Source: DATJGR01 sp035494855 (GTDB lineage Bacteria; Pseudomonadota; Gammaproteobacteria; Pseudomonadales; Azotimanducaceae). Taken from it: a stretch of 12,679 bases of DNA. The first letter of the stretch is position 1. Every line of letters starts with the position of its first letter. A model generated the notes under the pieces. The model ran no database searches, was not told the DNA's origin, and saw only the letters and a list, made by a program, of their open reading frames with translations. The DNA lies in the NCBI GenBank assembly GCA_035494855.1, contig DATJGR010000299.1, forward strand, positions 1-12,679, given 5' to 3'. Both the position numbers and the translations under genes were made by a program. Shown in pieces: positions 1 to 5,192 of this stretch.

Positions 1-82
1 GCCATCCCTGGCCGCGGATGGCCCTCCGCAACACACACGCACCTCCGCCTGTAGTCGTGTCTCCATCGACAGACGTGGGAGA

Positions 83-115
83 TGAGTGAACGCGCGCTTT
101 GCGCGCGTTCATCTC
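83..115. repeat. Hairpin with 11-bp perfect stem
   Basis: TGAACGCGCGC (87-97) and GCGCGCGTTCA (101-111) are perfectly complementary around a TTT loop. The flanks continue the symmetry: GAGATGA on the left matches TCATCTC on the right if a 4-nt duplication (GTGA) on the left side bulges out. The alternating GC stem is very stable. There is no T-run after it on either strand, so it is called a structural repeat rather than a terminator. Confidence 0.65.
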
Positions 116-130
116 ACCAACAAGTCAACG

Positions 131-157
131 GATGGTGGCAAGACACCAGCCTCATCG
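131..157. repeat. Degenerate copy of the GGTGTCTxGCACC-type palindrome
   Basis: On the minus strand this stretch reads GGTGTCTTGCCACC (134-147), close to the core GGTGTCTGGCACC found at 9673-9685, with GATGAG on one side and CATC on the other. The arms pair only partly (GGTG with CACC). It directly abuts the strong hairpin at 154-200. It may be a decayed member of the same family; the match is short, so this is tentative. Confidence 0.35.
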
Positions 158-200
158 ACAAATGACCGCCGGTGCCAGGCACCGGCGGTCATTTGTTGAT
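154..200. repeat. 23-bp palindromic hairpin, core GGTGCCAGGCACC
   Basis: The left arm 154-176 and right arm 178-200 are complementary at 22 of 23 positions around the single central base A177. The core is GGTGCC-A-GGCACC and the outer arms read AAATGACCGCC and GGCGGTCATTT. A second element with the related core GGTGTC-T-GGCACC lies at 9658-9700. Odd-length palindromes built on this core look like a dispersed intergenic repeat family. There is no adjacent T-run, so a termination role is not demonstrated. Confidence 0.75.
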
Positions 201-237
201 CCCGAAACGAAGGCGCGACGTTTGGATGTGGAACGGT

Positions 238-336
238 GACGGGTGATCGGTGTGGAGGGGCATCCGCGGCCAGGGATGGCCGCGGCTAGAGCGCCCAGGG
301 ATGGCTTGAGCGTACCCGGAACACCGATCAGCCGTC
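238..336. repeat. Compound palindrome (REP-like), nested stem-loops
   Basis: The outer arms 238-253 and 321-336 are complementary at 15 of 16 positions, including a perfect TGATCGGTGT / ACACCGATCA. Inside lies a perfect 8-bp stem, CCGCGGCC (264-271) with GGCCGCGG (278-285), closing the loop AGGGAT. A second CCAGGGATGGC word follows at 295-305. The whole could fold into a branched RNA at the 3' end of the minus-strand transcript that leaves the PhzA/B-like gene 72 bases upstream. It resembles intergenic repeats common in GC-rich gammaproteobacteria, which is a recollection and not checked. Confidence 0.6.
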
Positions 337-408
337 GCCGCCCCCGTTCAATATCGCAGTGATTTCCTTTACCGAAGGCCGTCACCGCGCGACCAAGATC
401 GCAGTCCG

Positions 409-903
409 TCAGGTCCCCGGCAGCCGCGCCGGATCGGGTGCCTGCGATGCGGGCCATGGCGCGTTGTGTTCCTTCATGATCGTGGCGATCCGCGATTCCC
501 AACGTTCCTTGCCGAATGCCTTGTAGGTCTGGAACGGATTGCAGTATTCGCGCATGCGGAACGCTTTGCCGTTCCTGCTGGTGATTTTCGAGAAATAGCG
601 CTGTTCGTATTTGCCGCCGAAAATCGTGTCGCCGCCGCCGGTGGACTCGATGATCACGGTGTCCGGTTCCGTCGTAGGATACGCCGTGACCAACTGCGTC
701 GAGAATTTCGGCACGACTTCGAGAAGCAGTTCCATGAAGAAGCCGCACGCGCGCCGTCCTACGATGTAGATCGGCGTTTCGAACGTCGGCCCTTCCCAGA
801 TCGCGTCTTCATCGAGCGCTTCCAGCCAGATCTCGCGCTGTTCCGCGAGCGTCGTCTTCACGCCGCCGAAAGCAGCGTTCAGTCCGCGTGGTTGGGTCGG
901 CAT
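409..903 (-). CDS. PhzA/PhzB-like NTF2-fold (SnoaL-type) protein
   Basis: A 164-residue protein of the size expected for the PhzA/PhzB branch of the NTF2/ketosteroid-isomerase-like superfamily. The recognisable blocks are DEDAIWEGP (about residues 31-39) and the C-terminal MREYCNPFQTYKAFG (117-131), which parallels REFMNPFQ in phenazine-biosynthesis PhzA/B. These small alpha+beta barrels bind hydrophobic or cyclic ligands and may act as isomerases, cyclases or dehydratases; the substrate here is unknown. There are no other phenazine genes nearby, so a phenazine role is unlikely. The ATG start is fixed by an in-frame TAA three codons upstream (910-912), with AAAGGAAG as ribosome-binding site. 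The N-terminal helix is therefore shorter than in PhzA/B. It lies 72 bases downstream of the amidohydrolase on the same strand and is probably co-transcribed. The family call is firm; the function is not. Confidence 0.8.
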   Translation of the reverse strand: MPTQPRGLNAAFGGVKTTLAEQREIWLEALDEDAIWEGPTFETPIYIVGRRACGFFMELLLEVVPKFSTQLVTAYPTTEPDTVIIESTGGGDTIFGGKYEQRYFSKITSRNGKAFRMREYCNPFQTYKAFGKERWESRIATIMKEHNAPWPASQAPDPARLPGT

Positions 904-975
904 CTTCCTTTACTCCGTGTCTTCGATTCGCGTCGATGTTAAGCGTTGCGTCGTTTCGATACACGCCGGGGTTGG

Positions 976-1980
976 TCATGTGGGAGGCAGCGACAGCAGT
1001 TCGAGCGCGTTGCGGCCCCGGATGCACTCGCGAGCGGCTTCGGAAAGATCGGCCTGTTCGATCTGTTGCAGCGGCGCCGTCGTGCCCATGTCGAAGGGAT
1101 AGTCGGTTCCGATGACCACCTGCGACGCACCGACTTCACGCACCAGCGTTTCGAGCGCGCGCGGCGTGTACACGAGAGAATCGAACCAGATGCGTTTGAG
1201 ATACGTGCTCGGCGCGTGGGCCATGGTGCGGCTTTCGGGGCGCACCGCGTAACCATGGTCCGATCGTGCGATGTAGCTCGGCAGATAGCCGCCGCCGTGC
1301 GCGGCGCAGAGCTTGAGACGCGGATGCCGATCGAGCGTGCCGCCGAAAATCAGATGCGACAACGCGAGCGCCGTTTCGATCGGTTGCCCGACGATGTTCG
1401 ACAGGTAATAGGGCTGTACCCGGTCGCCGAGCGTGCAACCGAGCGGATGCACGAATACCACGGCGCCGAGCGCCTCGGCGCGGGACCAGAACGGATCGTG
1501 GCGCCGGTCAGCCAGTTCAGCGTCGTCAATCAGCGTCGAGATCTGACAGCCGCGCAGTCCATGCTTCATTGCGATTGTGAGCTGCTCCGCCGCGAGGTCG
1601 GGATGCTGCAGCGATACCGTCGCCAGCCCAACGAATCGGTCGGGGTGCGCGGCCGCCAGTTCCGCCAGATGCTCGTTCGCCGTCTGCGCGATCGCTTGTG
1701 CGAGATCGCGATCGGCCCAGTAGTAATACTGCGTGGGCGACACACTGACCGCCTGCATGTCCACGCCCATCGCGTCCATCGCGGCGAGGCGTGTCGCCAC
1801 GTTGGTGAGCTTCGGCATGTACTCGTTCGCGAACAGTTGCCGGTTGTGCTGCGTGGATGCGGCACCGGCCGCTTCACCTTGCGCCCGCAACGCGGCGATA
1901 CGCTCAGGTCGATCCGCCACCAATAATTCTACGGCGGGAACGAGGACGTGGGCGTGAATATCGACGACGCGTGTGTTCAT
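976..1980 (-). CDS. ACMSD-like metal-dependent amidohydrolase (amidohydrolase_2 family)
   Basis: A 334-residue TIM-barrel amidohydrolase related to aminocarboxymuconate-semialdehyde decarboxylase (ACMSD). Visible landmarks are the HxH metal motif DIHAH (His9, His11), FVHP (His178), CAAHGGG (His228) and GTDYPFDMG (Asp293). They sit at nearly the same positions as the zinc ligands and catalytic His228 of Pseudomonas fluorescens ACMSD, and Arg239 in YIARSDHG matches its substrate-binding arginine. Members decarboxylate or hydrolyse cyclic and aromatic acids in the cytosol. ACMSD itself acts in tryptophan/2-nitrobenzoate catabolism, but no partner genes of that route are present, so the substrate is left open. 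ATG at 1980 is preceded by a weak GACGGAA ribosome-binding site. The gene diverges from the GNAT gene and probably leads a two-gene unit with the PhzA/B-like gene. Confidence 0.88.
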   Translation of the reverse strand: MNTRVVDIHAHVLVPAVELLVADRPERIAALRAQGEAAGAASTQHNRQLFANEYMPKLTNVATRLAAMDAMGVDMQAVSVSPTQYYYWADRDLAQAIAQTANEHLAELAAAHPDRFVGLATVSLQHPDLAAEQLTIAMKHGLRGCQISTLIDDAELADRRHDPFWSRAEALGAVVFVHPLGCTLGDRVQPYYLSNIVGQPIETALALSHLIFGGTLDRHPRLKLCAAHGGGYLPSYIARSDHGYAVRPESRTMAHAPSTYLKRIWFDSLVYTPRALETLVREVGASQVVIGTDYPFDMGTTAPLQQIEQADLSEAARECIRGRNALELLSLPPT

Positions 1981-2018
1981 TGCCGGTTCCGTCGGACGGG
2001 TTGCTCATCGTACGCGGA

Positions 2019-2747
2019 GTGGATAGTTTCGTCGGCTTCCCGGGTTTCGACGACGCCGTGACGAACCTACTCGACAATCCAGCCTGGCATGCACTGACGA
2101 GCCGACAGGCATCGCAGGGTGAACGCAGAGAGCAGGCGGCGCGCTATCAACCGGAAATCTCGCCGCTGGGCGCGGTACGCGAGTGCACCACCGACGCGCT
2201 CGACGAACTGGCGACGCTGTGCGGACGGGATCCGGTGGCGCTGCTGTGCGACACGCGCGAGTTGCCGCGCCACCGATTTCGCCTGGTGCGGACCAACGTC
2301 GTGCGACAACTCTGCTGCGAGGCGCCGTGCGAACCGCTCGCGGTGCCGGCGGTGCCGCTTCGCGGAAACGACGCGGCGGACATGGTGGCGCTGGTGAAGC
2401 TCACCGAACCGGGGCCGTTCGCGCCGCGCACGGTCGAACTCGGCTCTTACGTCGGTGTGAGAGACGACGGTGGCCATCTGCTCGCGATGGCGGGCGAGCG
2501 CCTGAAGCCGCCGGGTTGGGTCGAAGTCAGCGGCGTGTGCACGCATCCGGACGGTCGCGGTCGCGGCTATGCGATCGCTCTCGTCTCGCAAGTGACGAAT
2601 GCGATCTTCGCGCGCGGCGAACGCGCGTTCCTCTACGTTGCAATCGGCAGTCCGTCGGAAAAGACGGCAACGCGCATTTACGAACAGCTCGGCTTTCGCT
2701 TCCAGCGGCAGCAGTACGTGCACGTGCTGCTGCCGCAGAGCGGCTAA
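2019..2747 (+). CDS. GNAT-family N-acetyltransferase (FR47-like)
   Basis: With a GTG start at 2019 the product is 242 residues. The C-terminal half is a GNAT fold: VEVSGVCTHPDGRGRGYA (about 168-185) is motif A with the acetyl-CoA-binding RGRGYA loop, followed by FLYVAIGSPSEKTATRIYEQ (204-223) and LGFRF (224-228). The N-terminal part has LLDNPAWHAL (17-26), a block I associate with FR47-like acetyltransferases. It would transfer an acetyl group to an unknown amine. No in-frame ATG gives a sensible N-terminus; TTG at 1980 or 2001 and GTG at 2058 are alternatives, and GTG 2019 keeps the conserved N-terminal block with GCGGA just before it. The gene diverges from the amidohydrolase, and its TAA overlaps the stop codon of the convergent crotonase gene by four bases. 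Confidence 0.8.
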   Translation: MDSFVGFPGFDDAVTNLLDNPAWHALTSRQASQGERREQAARYQPEISPLGAVRECTTDALDELATLCGRDPVALLCDTRELPRHRFRLVRTNVVRQLCCEAPCEPLAVPAVPLRGNDAADMVALVKLTEPGPFAPRTVELGSYVGVRDDGGHLLAMAGERLKPPGWVEVSGVCTHPDGRGRGYAIALVSQVTNAIFARGERAFLYVAIGSPSEKTATRIYEQLGFRFQRQQYVHVLLPQSG

Positions 2748-3526
2748 CCGCCGAATCGAGGGGGGCGTTTCTCGACGAAGGCCTTGAAGGCTTCCTTCGC
2801 GTCGGCGTGCGCCATCACTTTCGAGTGGCGATCGGTCTCGAGTTTGATGTACGACGCCAGGTCGAGCTTTTCCGCGTCGAGGAAATTGCGCTTCATTTCT
2901 TTCAACGCGTGCGGCGGTGCAGCCGCCAGGCGCGCGGCGACCTTGCCCACCTCGTCGCGTAACTCGGCCACCGGAAAGACGCGACTGACGAGGCCCCACT
3001 GCAGCGCTTCCGCCGCGCCGAATTTCTCCGGCAGGAAGTACAACTCGCGCGCTTTCGCTGCGCCGACGATGCGCGGCAGCGTCCACGGACCGGCCATATC
3101 GCCGGCCGATGCGACGTTCAGGAATGCTGTGCTGAATATGGCGCAGTCCGCCGCGAAACGGAGGTCGCACGCGTTCGCCCAGCCGAGACCCGCGCCGGCG
3201 CACGCCCCGTTGATGGCGGCGATCGTCACTTGCGGCATTTCGTGCAGCAGCACGGGTACGCAGAAGTGATGCGGAGAACTGGCCACGTCGGGTTCCCCCG
3301 CGGCGTAGTGTTTGAGGTCTGCGCCGGGGCAGAAGCCGCGGCCTTCTCCGGTGAGCACCAGCACGCGTACGTCGTTGCGCTGCGCGACGGCCGCTAGACA
3401 GTCGTGCGTCTCGATGAGCATCCGGTTGGTCATGCTGTTCAGCCGATCCGGACGATTCAGCGTCAGCCAGCCGATGCCGCCGGCCGCTTCGAACTTGATC
3501 GTCTCTGTCTTCATTGCACCGGTCAT
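2744..3526 (-). CDS. Enoyl-CoA hydratase/isomerase (crotonase) family protein, last gene of the operon
   Basis: A 260-residue crotonase-fold protein of normal length. It has LTLNRPDRLNSM (21-32), the first oxyanion-hole block GRGFCPGADL (62-71), the second INGACAGAGLG (105-115), and the family's C-terminal EKRPPRF (252-258). The positions of the two catalytic glutamates of rat mitochondrial hydratase (Glu144, Glu164) are Gly115 and Phe135, while SAGDMAG puts Asp143 where PaaG- and ECI-type isomerases have their acid. A double-bond or ring isomerisation of an acyl-CoA is therefore likelier than simple hydration. The ATG overlaps the stop of the upstream crotonase gene as ATGA (3523-3526), so translation is probably coupled. 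The 3' end overlaps the convergent GNAT stop. The substrate is unknown. Confidence 0.9.
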   Translation of the reverse strand: MTGAMKTETIKFEAAGGIGWLTLNRPDRLNSMTNRMLIETHDCLAAVAQRNDVRVLVLTGEGRGFCPGADLKHYAAGEPDVASSPHHFCVPVLLHEMPQVTIAAINGACAGAGLGWANACDLRFAADCAIFSTAFLNVASAGDMAGPWTLPRIVGAAKARELYFLPEKFGAAEALQWGLVSRVFPVAELRDEVGKVAARLAAAPPHALKEMKRNFLDAEKLDLASYIKLETDRHSKVMAHADAKEAFKAFVEKRPPRFGG

Positions 3527-4335
3527 TCCGCTCTCCCCAGTCGTGCGAACTTAGGTTGTCGTTTCTCGATCAGCGCCGCGGCGCCTTCGCGCGCATCGGG
3601 TGCGGCGACGAACTTCCACTGGCTGGCGTCCGCTTCCCGCAGCGCCTCCACGTAGCCGGTACCGAGATGCCGGTACAGCAGTCGCTTCGTTTCCGCGACG
3701 GCGGCGGGCGACGACGTGACGGCGAGGCGCCGCACGTAGTCGCAGGCGGTCTGAAGCAGCGCGTCGGGCGCGACCACCGATTCGACCAGACCGAAGCGGA
3801 GCGCCTCGTCGGCGTCGATGCGGTCGCTCATCCACAACAGATCGAGCGCGCGGCCGACACCGACGAGTCGGGGCAGTAGCCAGCTCGAACCGTGTTCTGC
3901 GATCAGTCCGCGCTTAAGAAACACCGTGGTGAAGCTGGCGGCCGACGATGCGATCCGCACGTCGCTCATCAGCGCGAGTATCAACCCGCCGCCGGCGGCG
4001 ACGCCGTTGACGGCGCAGATGACGGGCTTCGGCACCTGCAGCAGATAGCTGAAGATGCCGGGAAGTTCGCCGGACGCATCGGGCTCTTCCGTGCGCGGTG
4101 CGGCGGGCGCCGAAGTCACCGCGGCCAGCGTCGCGGCGTCGAGCCCCGCGCAGAAGCCGCGGCCGTTGCCGGTGATCACGATGCCGACCACGCGCGCGTC
4201 GGCGGTGCATTCGTCGATGGCCGCGCGGATCTCGCGCAGCGTGTCGTACGTGAACGCGTTGAGTTTGTCGGGACGATTCAGGCGCAGCACCGCCACCGGA
4301 TCGTCGATGGTCAGTTCGATGTCGCGATAGGTCAT
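3523..4335 (-). CDS. Enoyl-CoA hydratase/isomerase (crotonase) family protein, middle gene of the operon
   Basis: A 270-residue crotonase-superfamily protein with LRLNRPDKLNAF (17-28), the oxyanion-hole block GRGFCAGLD (58-66), CAVNGVAAGGG (107-117) and the C-terminal EKRQPKF (257-263). The equivalents of the hydratase glutamates are Ile119 and Phe139. An acid is present at the isomerase-type position, Glu147, in GLIAEHGSSW. This GLIAEHG signature recurs in a subgroup of bacterial and actinobacterial EchA proteins whose exact reactions are mostly unassigned. It starts in an ATGA overlap (4332-4335) with the VOC gene and ends in another with the next crotonase gene. It is only distantly similar to its neighbour, so the two probably do different steps on the same CoA-ester pathway rather than being a recent duplication. 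Confidence 0.9.
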   Translation of the reverse strand: MTYRDIELTIDDPVAVLRLNRPDKLNAFTYDTLREIRAAIDECTADARVVGIVITGNGRGFCAGLDAATLAAVTSAPAAPRTEEPDASGELPGIFSYLLQVPKPVICAVNGVAAGGGLILALMSDVRIASSAASFTTVFLKRGLIAEHGSSWLLPRLVGVGRALDLLWMSDRIDADEALRFGLVESVVAPDALLQTACDYVRRLAVTSSPAAVAETKRLLYRHLGTGYVEALREADASQWKFVAAPDAREGAAALIEKRQPKFARLGRAE

Positions 4336-5099
4336 ACCAGGTTGAACCTCATGCCGCAGGCGTAAACCTGCGCGCCTTTAACCAGCGTCCCGCGCGCTTT
4401 CGCAGTGTCGAGAATCGCGGCCCGATCGCTCGCGACGATGTCGAGGCCGCCGAGCCCCTCAGGGCGGCCGTCGGTACACGGCACGAATCGGACCGTGCAG
4501 TTGTCGAGTTCGATCGACGGCGTGGCGCCGCCCGTCACTCCGAGTTCCGCGATCTCAGCCCACCGCGCGGCGACGCGCGTCGGCTCATCGGCCTGCACTT
4601 CGACCCCGGAGATGCGCGTGACGCGCTCGGTGCGCCGCGCCGGTTTCCAGTCCGCGCCGCCGGCCGGTTCCCACGGACCGTCGGCGTCGTTCGCACCTTT
4701 GCCGAGCTGTTGGTCGATCTCGAAGAACGACCCGCCCGTGTCTTTCGGGTGCATCTGCATGTTGCGGAATTCGTGCGTCTCGAACTGATTGACGATGCGC
4801 ACGCCAAGATCGGCCACTCGCTTGCGGCGCGGCGCGTGATCGTCGCATTGCGTGATCACCATGTAACCGCCGGCGCCGCCGCGGCGTTCGAGATAGCGCC
4901 CCCCAGCGGTGCCGTCGCGGGTCGGTGCGACGATTTCGATGAATTGATTGCCGAGCGGCAGCAGCGCGTTGACGAGGCCAAAGTGGGCAACGCCCGGGTC
5001 GCGGAAACAGACCTCCAGGCCGAACAGTGCTTTCAGTTCGTCGACGGCGGGCTCGAGTTCCGGAGCCACCAATGCGATCTGGCGTAGACGCAACCACAT
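4332..5099 (-). CDS. VOC-superfamily (glyoxalase-like domain) protein, first gene of the operon
   Basis: A 255-residue protein with two vicinal-oxygen-chelate halves. The first begins at LRQIALVAPELEPAVDELKA and contains the strand GNQFIEIVAPT (50-60) and HPKDTGGSFFEID (117-129). The second begins near RVTRISGVEVQADEP (158-172) and ends with VYACGMRFNLV. The first strand lacks the usual metal-ligand histidine; His117 and Glu127 are the visible candidates. VOC proteins include lyases, epimerases and ring-cleavage dioxygenases, and which applies is not clear; the resemblance is to the broad glyoxalase-like domain family. A GGGGGGAG ribosome-binding site sits about nine bases before the ATG. The gene heads the minus-strand operon and diverges from the acyl-CoA synthetase across a 93-bp spacer, which suggests a shared control region. 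Confidence 0.82.
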   Translation of the reverse strand: MWLRLRQIALVAPELEPAVDELKALFGLEVCFRDPGVAHFGLVNALLPLGNQFIEIVAPTRDGTAGGRYLERRGGAGGYMVITQCDDHAPRRKRVADLGVRIVNQFETHEFRNMQMHPKDTGGSFFEIDQQLGKGANDADGPWEPAGGADWKPARRTERVTRISGVEVQADEPTRVAARWAEIAELGVTGGATPSIELDNCTVRFVPCTDGRPEGLGGLDIVASDRAAILDTAKARGTLVKGAQVYACGMRFNLV

Positions 5100-5192
5100 G
5101 ATCCGACTCCCCCCGGAAAATAGTGCTGGCTCGGGAGTCTATGCCATGGCAAAAATGGTGGCCATCACTGAACGCGCGCCCAGGAAGGACGG
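5100..5192. promoter_or_regulatory. Divergent promoter region with palindromes
   Basis: This 93-bp spacer separates the VOC operon (minus) from the acyl-CoA synthetase operon (plus), so both promoters must lie in or near it. It contains the perfect palindrome TGCCATGGCA (5142-5151) and, four bases on, the interrupted repeat ATGGTGGCCAT (5155-5165). Either could be an operator for a regulator encoded elsewhere. Ribosome-binding sites lie at both ends: GGGGGGAG on the minus strand and AGGAAGGA (5182-5189) on the plus strand. No convincing -35/-10 pair was recognised. Confidence 0.4.

Larger units (their letters stand above)
1..280. repeat. Long inverted repeat pair (1-30 with 251-280)
   Basis: The reverse complement of 1-30 matches 251-280 at 28 of 30 positions, with the differences at the third and tenth bases of the right arm. 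The arms are about 220 nt apart and enclose two independent hairpins. The core word CCAGGGATGGC occurs at 270-280, again directly at 295-305, and inverted at 1-11. This arrangement resembles a pair of REP-type units in opposite orientation, or the ends of a small non-autonomous element. No target-site duplication can be tested because the left arm begins at the window edge. Confidence 0.7.
1..408. other. Non-coding repeat island downstream of the PhzA/B-like gene
   Basis: No convincing coding region was found here. The open frames that cross this stretch are not family-like and run antisense to, or out of frame with, the neighbouring gene. The stretch holds several palindromic elements listed separately: a long inverted repeat pair, two strong hairpins, a degenerate hairpin and a compound palindrome. 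All lie downstream of the minus-strand gene that ends at 409, so transcripts reading leftward would carry these hairpins. None has a clear T-run on either strand, so plain intrinsic termination is not well supported. The first repeat begins at base 1, so the island may extend beyond the window. Confidence 0.7.

Noticed and set aside
409..903. Phenazine biosynthesis role for the PhzA/B-like protein
   Set aside because: No other phenazine gene is present and the family is used widely for unrelated small-molecule chemistry.
946..1926. A 326-codon plus-strand open frame opposite the amidohydrolase
   Set aside because: The translation is Arg-rich and low in family-like motifs, while the minus strand carries all the metal ligands of an amidohydrolase.
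2067..3203. A 378-codon minus-strand open frame spanning the GNAT and crotonase genes
   Set aside because: It crosses the boundary of two convergent genes that both have clear family motifs; the translation is Arg-rich shadow sequence.
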